A stretch of DNA of 32,103 nt, taken from the NCBI GenBank assembly GCA_002390205.1, contig DGOV01000050.1, positions 1 through 32,103 of the forward strand. The letters run 5' to 3'. Positions 22,870 through 30,605 of the stretch are shown here, one piece after another. The stretch is from Proteobacteria bacterium UBA4457. GTDB lineage: Bacteria > Pseudomonadota > Gammaproteobacteria > Ga0077536. Both the position numbers and the translations under genes were made by a program. The notes below the pieces were generated by a model, which worked only from the letters and a program-made list of their open reading frames with translations, did no database searches and was not told the DNA's origin. Numbering within the stretch: the stretch's first letter is position 1; each line of letters begins with the position of its first letter.

Positions 22870-23631
22870 TTAACCCTCTGGCCCGCCGCCGTTGACATAG
22901 ATGATTTGACCCGTCACATAGCTTGAAAAATTTGAGGTCAGGACAGCAACCATGTCAGCAATTTCGCTTGGCATTCCTAGTCTTTTTAGTGGGATACTGT
23001 GTAACAGTGCCGCTGCTTTTTCGGCGCCTACTTCCTCAAAGGCCGTTTGAAGTAAGTCAGTGTCTATAAATCCTGGGGCGATAGCATTTACCCTGATCCC
23101 ATTCCCAGCTTCCTCTTTAGCAAGGACTTGGGTTAGTGCTTCTAGCCCCGCCTTAGAAACAGCATAAGGACCAAAATTTGGTGCTAAGCGACGTGTGACA
23201 TTTGAGCTGATATTTACTATGTTGCCTGTGTTTCGAGAGCGCATATGAGGGACAATAGCTTTTATAGTGCGAAAGATACCGTTTAGGTTAGTGTCTATAG
23301 TTCTATACCAATCGGTTTCTTTCGAGTCGACGATGAACCGCTTGGGAGAGCCTATTCCTGCATTGTTTACTAAGACATCTATTTTTCCAAATTCCTTTAG
23401 CGCATAGCTACATATTGTTGCTCCGGCGGTCGGATTTGACATTTCTATCTGTAAGGACAACGCCTCTTTTCCGAGACACTTGAGAGTATCAACCGTCGCG
23501 TCTGCCGACGCCTTGTCTTTTTGGTAGGTGATCAACACATCACAATTTTCTTTAGCAAGCTTAATCGCTATAGCTTTCCCTATTCCGCGAGAGCCGCCAG
23601 TGACTACAGCAACCCGATTTTCATCTTTCAT
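22870..23631 (-). CDS. Short-chain dehydrogenase/reductase (FabG-like), copy 1
   Basis: A 253-residue SDR with TGGSRGIG (10-17), NNAG (about 90), Ser in NISSNV, Tyr-x-x-x-Lys in YAVSK, and the end GQIIYVNGGGPEG. It acts on a hydroxyl or ketone group with NAD(P)H in the cytoplasm. It sits between an MFS transporter gene (32 nt upstream) and its own paralogue (36 nt downstream), which implies a transporter plus two oxidoreductase steps on one compound class. GAGAG lies a few bases before the ATG. FabG, 3-hydroxyacyl-CoA, and sugar or steroid dehydrogenase roles are all possible. Confidence 0.9.
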   Translation of the reverse strand: MKDENRVAVVTGGSRGIGKAIAIKLAKENCDVLITYQKDKASADATVDTLKCLGKEALSLQIEMSNPTAGATICSYALKEFGKIDVLVNNAGIGSPKRFIVDSKETDWYRTIDTNLNGIFRTIKAIVPHMRSRNTGNIVNISSNVTRRLAPNFGPYAVSKAGLEALTQVLAKEEAGNGIRVNAIAPGFIDTDLLQTAFEEVGAEKAAALLHSIPLKRLGMPSEIADMVAVLTSNFSSYVTGQIIYVNGGGPEG

Positions 23632-23663
23632 CCTATACTCTCTATTTACTGTGTGAAGATAGT

Positions 23664-24872
23664 TTAAGTATTAACGCCCAGTTTGCGTTGATTTTTTAGG
23701 AGGAGCAAGCCAATTAGCATTGTTGCTGATCCGAGAGCGATATAGGCCGTCTCAAATGAATTAGTTAAATTGATAATCAAACCAAAGATAGGAGGCGCTA
23801 CAACTACGCCAAAAAAAGTAACGAAAAGACCACCACCTGTTGCTCTGGAAACATCTTCAGTGGCGACATGACGTGTTATTTCTGCCAGATAAATACCATT
23901 CCAAGCTGCACCGGTCGCTCCGAAAACACCGCATAAGATAAAAATTGAGATAGATGACCATTCCGGCGTAATGAGTCCGGTCAAGAGAGTGACCGTTGCC
24001 ATAGCAAATGCCAAGACCATTATAAGCAGTTGACTGCGCCCTGTTGCATCCGCGACAGCACCCCAGATGACACGACCTAACACTGCAGATGCACCAAGTA
24101 TCGCTAGCGCAATGCCAGCTTTTTGATTATCCCAACCAATATTACTCTCTAAAAAAGTGACCAAGAAGTAGATGTAGCATTGCTGCGTTGCGGAAAAAAA
24201 GAAGGTAGCTACCGCTATTAGTTTTAATTGTGGATGAGACAGAACTAATCTTAATGAGCTGAAAAAATTACCACGGAAAAGGTTCGCCTTTGGTTCCAGC
24301 TGAATGTCGAATTGCTTTCGGCATAACTGCAGAATCAAGCTGGCCATAATGACGCTAGCAGCAATTACGAGCATAGAGTCTTGCCAGCTATTCCGTATAA
24401 GTAACCAAGGGACTATAAGACCCGCTAGTATTCCACCTAAAGGGACTCCTGTTTGCTTAATTGAGAACCCTAACGATAGATAACGAGTAGGAAGGTGCCT
24501 AGACAAGAGCTGACTGCTGGCAGGCGTTGCTGGTCCGTATCCGAGGCCGCATATAAAAGCGGAAATGAGAAACCAGATCCAATGGCCATTGATACATAGA
24601 AGCAACCCGAGGGAACAAGTTATCATTATGCCTTGGCTTATTCGTATGGCTCCATAGCGTAAGACAAATCCTCCCGAAAGAAGAGAGCCAATCATTGCTC
24701 CGATATAGCTCATGGATGCATAGAGACCTATGGTTCCCACGCTCACGTTTAATTCTCGCGCTAACGTCGGCGCCATTACAGAGACAGTAAGCGAAATCAT
24801 TGTGACTAAGGCTTGTACGGAGGTGGTAGAACCGAGCACAACTATTAAGTTTCGGATGAGAGTTTTGTCCAT
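23664..24872 (-). CDS. MFS transporter
   Basis: A 402-residue inner-membrane protein with about 12 hydrophobic segments. The motif after helix 2 reads GSLLSGGFVLRYGAIRIS, a variant MFS signature lacking the usual Asp-Arg, which is an oddity. The second-half repeat contains GRVIWGAVADATGRSQLL, with the normal A-D-x-x-G-R form. It could import an aromatic or organic acid or export a product. Only a weak GGA lies before the ATG at 24872. The gene heads a minus-strand operon with two SDRs and is divergent from paaA across 321 nt. Confidence 0.88.
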   Translation of the reverse strand: MDKTLIRNLIVVLGSTTSVQALVTMISLTVSVMAPTLARELNVSVGTIGLYASMSYIGAMIGSLLSGGFVLRYGAIRISQGIMITCSLGLLLCINGHWIWFLISAFICGLGYGPATPASSQLLSRHLPTRYLSLGFSIKQTGVPLGGILAGLIVPWLLIRNSWQDSMLVIAASVIMASLILQLCRKQFDIQLEPKANLFRGNFFSSLRLVLSHPQLKLIAVATFFFSATQQCYIYFLVTFLESNIGWDNQKAGIALAILGASAVLGRVIWGAVADATGRSQLLIMVLAFAMATVTLLTGLITPEWSSISIFILCGVFGATGAAWNGIYLAEITRHVATEDVSRATGGGLFVTFFGVVVAPPIFGLIINLTNSFETAYIALGSATMLIGLLLLKNQRKLGVNT

Positions 24873-25056
24873 TTTAAATTAGTCCGCACCCATATTATGA
24901 CATTCTAAACTCGATGATTCGGGCGCAAACTGAAGCTGGAAAGTGGATTTTTGCAGGAAACCAGTTTTCAGCAAAGTAATCTACAGGTGTTGCAGATGGC
25001 ATAAAGCGCGCGTGTCTTATACTGCTTGATTGGCCTAGGCATACGAAACTTAGCCA

Positions 25057-25071
25057 AGCGCGTATCATAAC
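25057..25071 (-). promoter_or_regulatory. Candidate PaaX operator 1
   Basis: Read on the minus strand, GTTATGATACGCGCT matches 12 of 15 positions of the E. coli PaaX consensus WWTRTGATTCGYGWT as I recall it, with mismatches at positions 1, 9 and 14. It lies 123 nt before the paaA start at 25194, and paaX is the last gene of the same cluster. It could act on paaA, the divergent MFS operon, or both. Confidence 0.5.
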
Positions 25072-25122
25072 AAATATCCTAAATATTTTGTGTTTTGTTA
25101 GGGCCTACATAGAGGCGCCCAA

Positions 25123-25137
25123 AATATGATACACATA
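25123..25137 (+). promoter_or_regulatory. Candidate PaaX operator 2
   Basis: AATATGATACACATA matches 11 of 15 positions of the recalled PaaX consensus and shares the core TATGATAC with operator 1, in the opposite orientation and 51 nt away. It sits 56 nt before the paaA start, where a repressor could block the promoter. The flanks are AT-rich, which lowers specificity. Confidence 0.48.
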
Positions 25138-25193
25138 TACTATATTTTTATAAATATATGTAATATATTAACCGTTAGGACTATTAGCAACAA

Positions 25194-26153
25194 ATGGTGG
25201 ATATAATGATCTTTACTGACGAACAGGGTCAATTTGATGCGATTATCGAGGCAGAAGAAAAGATCGAACCTCGGGATTGGATGCCGGAAAAATATAGGCT
25301 CAATCTGGTTCGGCAGATGTCCCAACACGCACACTCTGAAGTAGTAGGGCAGCTACCTGAAGGGAACTGGATTGGGCGCGCACCAACGTTACGCCGAAAG
25401 GCTATCCTGTTATCAAAAGTTCAAGATGAGGCGGGACACGGGCTTTATCTTTATAGCGCTGCGGAAACGCTGGGTGTCTCACGTGAAGAAATGATGAACG
25501 ACCTTTTGATTGGGAAAGCAAAGTACGCTTCGATCTTTAATTACCCGACTTTGACCTGGGCTGATGTAGGGGCGATAGGTTGGTTGGTGGATGGTGCGGC
25601 CATTGTGAATCAAATCTCTCTTTGCCGGACTTCGTATGGACCTTATGCGCGCGCTATGGTGAAAATCTGTAAAGAAGAAAGTTTTCATATGAGGCAAGGA
25701 TACGAAATCATGCAAGTGCTTGCCTGTGGCTCAGCCGCTCAAAAAGCTATGGCGCAGGATGCGCTCAATCGATGGTGGTGGCCAACATTGATGATGTTCG
25801 GGCCACATGACAGTGAGTCGGCCAATTCCCAACAATCTATGAAATGGAAAATCAAACGCCAGTCAAATGATGAGTTGAGACAAAAATTTGTAGATCAGAC
25901 GGTGAAGCAAGCCGATCATCTTGGACTTGCCATTCCAGACCAAGATCTCAAATGGAATGAAGAGCGGGGACATTACGACTTTGGGCCTATCGATTGGGAA
26001 GAGTTTGCACGAGTGGTCAAGGGCGGAGGTTTATGTAACGACGCTCGTTTAGAGGCTCGAAGAACAGCAAATGATGAAGGACAGTGGGTGAAAGATGCAC
26101 TCATGTCATACGCCGAAAAACACTCAAAATCTGATGTTGATCAGGTTGCGTGA
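25194..26153 (+). CDS. paaA: Phenylacetyl-CoA 1,2-epoxidase catalytic subunit PaaA
   Basis: A 319-residue cytoplasmic diiron subunit, close to E. coli PaaA (309). LRRKAILLSKVQDEAGHGLYLYSAAETLG is nearly identical to E. coli. Diiron ligands are visible as Glu49, Glu79, His82, Asp133 and the E-x-x-H of CKEESFHMRQG (Glu162, His165), each offset by about 7 from E. coli. With PaaB, PaaC and PaaE it forms the complex that epoxidises the ring of phenylacetyl-CoA using oxygen and NADPH. Two starts are possible: ATG at 25194 (AGGA 13 nt upstream) and ATG at 25206 (GGTGG 5 nt upstream). It overlaps the possible upstream start of paaB. Confidence 0.97.
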   Translation: MVDIMIFTDEQGQFDAIIEAEEKIEPRDWMPEKYRLNLVRQMSQHAHSEVVGQLPEGNWIGRAPTLRRKAILLSKVQDEAGHGLYLYSAAETLGVSREEMMNDLLIGKAKYASIFNYPTLTWADVGAIGWLVDGAAIVNQISLCRTSYGPYARAMVKICKEESFHMRQGYEIMQVLACGSAAQKAMAQDALNRWWWPTLMMFGPHDSESANSQQSMKWKIKRQSNDELRQKFVDQTVKQADHLGLAIPDQDLKWNEERGHYDFGPIDWEEFARVVKGGGLCNDARLEARRTANDEGQWVKDALMSYAEKHSKSDVDQVA

Positions 26154-26164
26154 AGGAGTATTCA

Positions 26165-26449
26165 ATGTTGAAAGGTCATTTGCCTTTATGGGAAGTATTT
26201 GTTCGAGGGCGACGAGGTTTAGATCATAAGCATATAGGCAGTCTACATGCGTCAGATGCAGGACAGGCTATGAAGTCTGCCCGCGACACTTATACCCGGC
26301 GCCAAGAAGGCGTCAGTATTTGGGTTGTGAGAGCAGAAGATATTCATGCCAGTCAGTTTGAAAATGATGCTTCCTTTTTCGATCCAGCCGAGGATAAGGT
26401 TTACCGGCATCCGACATTTTATGAGGTGCCGGAAGAATTGAAATTATGA
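26165..26449 (+). CDS. paaB: Phenylacetyl-CoA epoxidase subunit PaaB
   Basis: A 94-residue structural subunit of the PaaABCE complex. LPLWEVFVRGRRGLDHKHIGSLHASDAGQAM, YTRRQEGVSIWVV and FDPAEDKVYRHPTFYEVP align with E. coli PaaB (95 residues). A GTG at 26150 is in frame and overlaps the paaA stop, but ATG at 26165 is preferred: AAGGAG lies 6 nt before it and the resulting length matches E. coli. PaaB is needed for complex assembly and activity. Its stop codon overlaps paaC by 4 nt (ATGA), so translation is coupled. Confidence 0.96.
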   Translation: MLKGHLPLWEVFVRGRRGLDHKHIGSLHASDAGQAMKSARDTYTRRQEGVSIWVVRAEDIHASQFENDASFFDPAEDKVYRHPTFYEVPEELKL

Positions 26450-27198
26450 ACAAAAATCACTATAGATATGTTTTGCGATTAGGTGATAACGCCTTAATTC
26501 TTGGACAAAGAATGACTGAATGGTGTGGTCACAGTCCTCTCCTCGAGGAAGATATCGCTATGGCGAACTGTGCTCTCGATCATGTTGGTCGGGCAAGATT
26601 ATTGTTGAGCTATGCGGCTGAGTTAGAGGGAGAGGGTCGCTCGGAGGATGATTTGGCGTTCGTTCGGAGCGATCGTGAGTTTGAAAATTTTCTGCTTTGT
26701 GAATTGCCTATAGGAGACTATGCGTTCACGATGGCTCGTCAGTATCTTTTGGACACTTACCATTATCATTTATTCACGGAGTTGGTATCTTCTTCTGATG
26801 AAACACTTAGTGCTATTGCTCAAAAAGCGATAAAGGAGACAACGTACCACATGGATAGGAGCCGTGACTGGGTATTGCGTCTAGGTGACGGCAGCGAAGA
26901 GAGCCATGAGAGAATGCAAGTCGCGCTGGAAGGAATGTGGAATTATACGGAAGAGTTGTTTGAGAGAGATCCGGTCGATGTTCAAATGATAGCTGAAGCT
27001 ATTGGTCCAGATCCAGAGTGGTTACATTCAAAGTGGCAAGCTGACATCAATGCCACAATAAAAAAGGCCACTCTTAGTGTGCCTGAGAAAAAATGGTCCT
27101 TGTCTGGTGGACGAAATGGACTACATACCGAGGCTATGGGGCATTTGCTTTCTGAGATGCAACATCTGCAAAGAACTTATCCAGGGTTGAGTTGGTAG
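26446..27198 (+). CDS. paaC: Phenylacetyl-CoA epoxidase structural subunit PaaC
   Basis: A 250-residue ferritin-fold subunit with E. coli-like length (248). The conserved stretches are LRLGDNALILGQRMTEWCGHSP, LALDHVGRAR-like ANCALDHVGRARLLLSYA, and KAIKETTYHMDRSRDWVLRLGDG. It pairs with PaaA in the heterodimer that carries the ring-epoxidising chemistry but is itself non-catalytic. It starts with ATGA overlapping paaB. The paaC stop and the probable paaD start overlap in TAGTG. The near-continuous overlaps show that paaA to paaE are made as one mRNA. Confidence 0.97.
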   Translation: MNKNHYRYVLRLGDNALILGQRMTEWCGHSPLLEEDIAMANCALDHVGRARLLLSYAAELEGEGRSEDDLAFVRSDREFENFLLCELPIGDYAFTMARQYLLDTYHYHLFTELVSSSDETLSAIAQKAIKETTYHMDRSRDWVLRLGDGSEESHERMQVALEGMWNYTEELFERDPVDVQMIAEAIGPDPEWLHSKWQADINATIKKATLSVPEKKWSLSGGRNGLHTEAMGHLLSEMQHLQRTYPGLSW

Positions 27199-27701
27199 TG
27201 AGTGATTCTTTTGTAAATGATTCCATTGAAGCGAGTGTAAGTAAGTCTCGAATTTTGGCAGTACTAGAAAAAGTTTGCGACCCTGAAATCCCGACATTGA
27301 GCATCTTGGATCTTGGGATCTTAAGAGATGTAATCTGTCATCCAAAACATTTGGAAGTGGTTATTACTCCAACTTACTGCGGTTGTCCTGCGATGAAAAC
27401 CATAGAATTTGACGTCATAAGAGCCCTTGACGATGCAGGGTATAAGGAGGTGAAAGTAACAATGCAGTTAGCACCACCGTGGACGACAGATTGGATCTCC
27501 AAGCGCGGACGGGCGATGCTTTTAAAAGAAGGTATTGCACCGCCGGTGGAGAGTAAAGATAGTCTTGGTCAGGGTATTGAGTGCCCCAGATGCACGTCAC
27601 ATGATGTTTCTCTAATTAGTGTGTTTGGATCTACTGCCTGCAAATCCCTTTATCGTTGCGGTAGTTGTTTTGAGCCGTTTGATTATTTCAAATGTCACTA
27701 G
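27198..27701 (+). CDS. paaD: PaaD, iron-sulfur maturation factor of the epoxidase
   Basis: A 167-residue protein, E. coli-like in length (165). An N-terminal MIP18/DUF59 domain (VCDPEIPTLSILDLGILRDV, then TPTYCGCPAM) is joined to a C-terminal zinc-ribbon-like part with CPRC and an RCGSC near the end. PaaD is thought to help assemble the iron-sulfur centre of PaaE. A TTG at 27192 is a longer candidate start inside paaC, but GTG at 27198 overlaps the paaC stop as TAGTG and is preferred. The ribosome site is weak, so coupling to paaC is likely. It overlaps paaE by 10 nt. Confidence 0.95.
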   Translation: MSDSFVNDSIEASVSKSRILAVLEKVCDPEIPTLSILDLGILRDVICHPKHLEVVITPTYCGCPAMKTIEFDVIRALDDAGYKEVKVTMQLAPPWTTDWISKRGRAMLLKEGIAPPVESKDSLGQGIECPRCTSHDVSLISVFGSTACKSLYRCGSCFEPFDYFKCH

Positions 27702-28783
27702 GAGCTTTTAATAAACTGCCGGTTGTTGCTATGCATCGGGAGATTGAGGATGCGGTTACTATCGAGCTGCGAATACCAGACTCGCTTCGTGAGAAGTATC
27801 ACTTTAAGCCTGGACAGTACCTGACTCTCAGGCGCGAGATAAAGGGTGAAGATGTCCGGCGATGCTATTCGATCTGCAGCACGGATAATGATGAATATAT
27901 CTCTGTTGCGGTAAAAAAGTTAAAGGATGGGGTCTTTTCTTCTTGGGTCAATGAGGCATTAAAGATCGGAGATAGTATTGAGGTGAGTCCTCCTGCCGGG
28001 AAATTCATTTACGAGCAAGATAACAAAGATATGAAGAGATATCTTTGTGTGGCTGCGGGAAGCGGTATCACTCCTATTATGTCAATTATTAGATCTATTC
28101 TTGATGGAGAGCGACAGAGCACCGTTACCTTAGTCTATGGCAACCAACGGGTTTCAAGTATCCTGTTCAGAAATAAGTTGGAACAACTTAAGAATCAATA
28201 TCTAGAACGGTTGCAGTTAGTCCATATATTAAGCCAAGAGTCTAGAGAAATCCCTCTGCTACATGGACGGATTACTTATGAAAAATTGAGTTCCATGACG
28301 CCTGCTCTTTTTGACATGGCCGCCATGGATGAAGTTTTTCTTTGCGGTCCAGAGACGATGACTAATCAATTGTTAGAAAATCTTGTGTCTGATGGTATTG
28401 CTAAAAAGAAAATTAAACTTGAATTATTCGTCTCGAGCTCACCCCGTCTAGAGAGTAAAGTCGATCGTGTTGGTTCTAATGTCTTGAGAGAAGAAAGTAT
28501 TTCACGAGTAGCGGTCATTTTAGATGGGCGAAAAGTGAAGTTCGATATGAATAGAAACGGACGAAGCGTTCTTGATCAAGCTCTTCTAGAAGGCGTTGAC
28601 CTTCCTTTTGCATGTAAAGGAGGGGTCTGTGGTACTTGTCGTGCCAAACTTGTCAAAGGCGAGGTGAGCATGGCAGCGCATCATGCGCTATTACCTGAAG
28701 AAATAGCCGAGGGTTATATTCTTTCTTGTCAGGCTCACCCAGTTTCTGAGAATGTGCAGATTGATTTTGATCGTGCGCTATAA
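27692..28783 (+). CDS. paaE: Phenylacetyl-CoA epoxidase reductase PaaE
   Basis: A 363-residue iron-sulfur flavoprotein that passes electrons from NADPH to the PaaA diiron centre. In order: an FAD domain with R-C-Y-S (57-60), an NADP domain beginning CVAAGSGITPIMSIIRS, and a plant-type ferredoxin domain with cysteines 308, 313, 316 and 346 in the C-x4-C-x2-C-x29-C spacing. The length is close to E. coli PaaE (356). It overlaps paaD by 10 nt and is followed 8 nt later by paaX. All cofactor residues look intact. Confidence 0.97.
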   Translation: MSLGAFNKLPVVAMHREIEDAVTIELRIPDSLREKYHFKPGQYLTLRREIKGEDVRRCYSICSTDNDEYISVAVKKLKDGVFSSWVNEALKIGDSIEVSPPAGKFIYEQDNKDMKRYLCVAAGSGITPIMSIIRSILDGERQSTVTLVYGNQRVSSILFRNKLEQLKNQYLERLQLVHILSQESREIPLLHGRITYEKLSSMTPALFDMAAMDEVFLCGPETMTNQLLENLVSDGIAKKKIKLELFVSSSPRLESKVDRVGSNVLREESISRVAVILDGRKVKFDMNRNGRSVLDQALLEGVDLPFACKGGVCGTCRAKLVKGEVSMAAHHALLPEEIAEGYILSCQAHPVSENVQIDFDRAL

Positions 28784-28791
28784 AGCTGTGG

Positions 28792-29697
28792 ATGAATAAA
28801 CCGAGGCTGACTTCAGTAGAGTCCTTCCTAAGGACTCGAGTGTTGAGAGCAGGATCCCTTGCGATCACAGTGTTTGGCGACTGTATATCTCAACACGGTG
28901 GATCAGTCTGGATGGGCAGTTTGATTCAGGTGCTAGAGAAATTTGGATTAAATGCACGGCAAGTTAGGACGGCTGTTTCTCGATTAAGTCAAAATGATTG
29001 GTTGCAGTCAGAGCGAATAGGGCGACGAAGCTACTACAGACTAAGTGCAGCCGGAGAGCAAGACTACAATAAAGCCTCTCGTCAAATATATTCCTCTGGC
29101 GAACCATCATGGGACAAGTCATGGACAATTCTTATTTGTAAGAAAGAGGATTTCTTTGCGTATGAAGAGTTTGTGCGACAGCTCAAATGGCTTGGCTTTG
29201 GAGTGCTAGTAAATGGCGCATTTGCGCATCCAAGGACAGACACAGTAGCACTAAAAAATCTAATACAGGAATTTAAGGCAGCTAGATATGTGACGCATTG
29301 GCAGGCTAGTCTAAAAGATGATTTGATTCCTAAAAAATTAGTGAAGAGTGCGTGGGAATTAGATAAGGTGTCGATAGGCTATAACTCATTCATACAGGAT
29401 TTCTCGAGTCTTTCTAACAGTCTTCCTAATCCTGGGGATCTCACGCCTGAAGATTCTTTTATTTTTCGGATTTTACTTATACACGAGTACCGACGGATTC
29501 TGCTTAAAGTCGCGGATTTGCCACACGAAATTCTCCCAAGAGCTTGGCCCGGACATCTTGCTATGACGATAACTGGGGAACTCTACAGGCAGTTAAGTGA
29601 AAACAGCCTCGAGTATATCCAAGAACAATTTGTGCATTATGAGGGAGGGTTTTCCGGACCCAGTGGAGGTTTTTTTCAGCGCTTTGGAGGACTGTGA
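28792..29697 (+). CDS. paaX: Phenylacetate operon repressor PaaX
   Basis: A 301-residue PaaX-type transcriptional regulator. The N-terminal winged-helix part (TRVLRAGSLAITVFGDCISQHGGSVWMGSL and RQVRTAVSRLSQNDWL) and the middle and C-terminal segments are typical, and E. coli PaaX is close in length (316). In E. coli it represses the paa promoters until phenylacetyl-CoA binds. Here it is the last gene of the paa transcript, 8 nt after paaE, so it can control its own synthesis through the paaA promoter. Candidate operators lie at 25057-25071 and 25123-25137, with another 56 nt after the paaX stop. Confidence 0.94.
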   Translation: MNKPRLTSVESFLRTRVLRAGSLAITVFGDCISQHGGSVWMGSLIQVLEKFGLNARQVRTAVSRLSQNDWLQSERIGRRSYYRLSAAGEQDYNKASRQIYSSGEPSWDKSWTILICKKEDFFAYEEFVRQLKWLGFGVLVNGAFAHPRTDTVALKNLIQEFKAARYVTHWQASLKDDLIPKKLVKSAWELDKVSIGYNSFIQDFSSLSNSLPNPGDLTPEDSFIFRILLIHEYRRILLKVADLPHEILPRAWPGHLAMTITGELYRQLSENSLEYIQEQFVHYEGGFSGPSGGFFQRFGGL

Positions 29698-29752
29698 GCT
29701 TATCAGTTAATTAATAATGACAAATTTTTAACTAGATTTATATCGGTATGCG

Positions 29753-29767
29753 TTTATGATTCAGGCA
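29753..29767 (+). promoter_or_regulatory. Candidate PaaX operator 3
   Basis: TTTATGATTCAGGCA matches 11 of 15 positions of the recalled PaaX consensus, with the first ten positions all fitting. It shares TATGAT-A/T-C with the two paa promoter candidates and lies 80 nt before the exported protein gene, suggesting that gene could be in the PaaX regulon. Confidence 0.4.
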
Positions 29768-29777
29768 GTTCGAACTG
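29766..29777. promoter_or_regulatory. Perfect 12-bp palindrome before the exported protein gene
   Basis: CAGTTCGAACTG is a perfect 12-bp palindrome next to the PaaX-like sequence and 70 nt before the start of the exported protein gene. It may be an operator for a second regulator, or part of one extended site with the adjacent box. Confidence 0.35.
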
Positions 29778-29846
29778 TTTTGCTTGGTCGACAGTTCCAT
29801 CACTTTTAATTAACCGAGTGCGATAGCTATTTTAGAGGAAATACTT

Positions 29847-30539
29847 ATGAAATTTATTGTCACAACGATGTTTCTTATTGTGTCTTGGGCTGCCACCGCG
29901 ACACCTGCTATGAATGTATACACGATTAACACTGCAGACCAGGTCGCTTACCACGATTGGATAAGAGATAGTGGACCTGTCGTCGGAAAATCGCTTGGAG
30001 CACATGTCGTCGGTGTGTGCACGCCTCATGTTGGTGCGGTAAAAGATAAAGATCTTTACGTTTATATGCTCACAGATACTTTGGCAACTGCATTGCATGG
30101 CCTACCGGGAAACGAGACGCTTAAGACAGAATTAGCAAAGTTAAAATCGGGTCGCGAGGTTAGAGCTAAGCAATTATTCAGTGTCGTGAAAGCGCAGTCG
30201 ACTCTGGTATTAAAAGCTGGAGAAAAACACGCTATATGGAGTACGTTGGTAAGGACTAAAAACATGGAGGCATTTGCGACGGCTATTAGCGGCATGGAAA
30301 AGGCTTTTCATAAGAACGGTTTTGAGGATATCGGAATTAGTGTATTTCGTGGACATTCGGGTCGTATGACTGGAATGGGTAGGGTCTCGGTTGTTGCTCC
30401 CAATTCCAGAAGGCTTGGAGAGGCTTTTGATGCGCTTACAGAAGAAAGGTGGGCTAAAAGACCTTACCGATCGGTTAAGTCTAAGCGAAAGCTCATTCAT
30501 TCGGTGGGCGGATCATGTGAGACGGTATACGTAAAGTAA
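29847..30539 (+). CDS. Exported protein of unknown function
   Basis: I do not recognise a named family. The protein has 230 residues with a clear signal peptide (MKFIVTTMFLIVSWAATATP, probable cut near Ala-Thr-Pro-Ala), so it is periplasmic or secreted. Two similar-sized halves, about 21-115 and 120-230, each mix strands and helices in the way of ABM/ferredoxin-like barrels; this is only an impression from the strand/helix pattern. Two cysteines lie far apart (in VGVCTPH and SCETVY), allowing a disulphide. AGAGGAAA precedes the ATG. It lies between paaX and a convergent Baeyer-Villiger monooxygenase, with a PaaX-like sequence upstream. It could bind a small organic compound. Confidence 0.75.
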   Translation: MKFIVTTMFLIVSWAATATPAMNVYTINTADQVAYHDWIRDSGPVVGKSLGAHVVGVCTPHVGAVKDKDLYVYMLTDTLATALHGLPGNETLKTELAKLKSGREVRAKQLFSVVKAQSTLVLKAGEKHAIWSTLVRTKNMEAFATAISGMEKAFHKNGFEDIGISVFRGHSGRMTGMGRVSVVAPNSRRLGEAFDALTEERWAKRPYRSVKSKRKLIHSVGGSCETVYVK

Positions 30540-30559
30540 CGAGTTTTTATTGTTGAGTA

Positions 30560-30589
30560 AGCCCAGTTCAGTTCTTTTTGAGCTGGGTT
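30560..30589. terminator. Hairpin between convergent genes
   Basis: An 11-bp stem with two G-U pairs (AGCCCAGTTCA with TGAGCTGGGTT) and an 8-nt loop lies in the 66-nt gap between convergent genes. No clear T tract follows on either strand, so it is a likely but weak bidirectional terminator. Confidence 0.45.
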
Positions 30590-30605
30590 ATCCGTTTCTA
30601 AGTGC

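Larger units (their letters stand above)
24873..25193. promoter_or_regulatory. Divergent promoter region between MFS operon and paa operon
   Basis: This 321-nt stretch has no gene. It holds two PaaX-box-like sequences (25057-25071 and 25123-25137), an exact TGATTCG heptamer at 24915-24921 near the MFS start, and a weaker box-like sequence at 25007-25021 (10 of 15). Its last 60 nt are very AT-rich and contain a 7-bp inverted repeat, ACATATA at 25133-25139 with TATATGT at 25155-25161. I cannot fix the -35/-10 elements of paaA with confidence because many AT-rich candidates fit. Confidence 0.6.

Noticed and set aside
25131..25170. AT-rich repeats before paaA as a repeat array
   Set aside because: The stretch is short, has no regular repeat unit and no spacers; it is an AT-rich promoter area.
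26150..26164. GTG start for paaB overlapping paaA
   Set aside because: AAGGAG 6 nt before ATG 26165 and the length of E. coli PaaB favour the later start.
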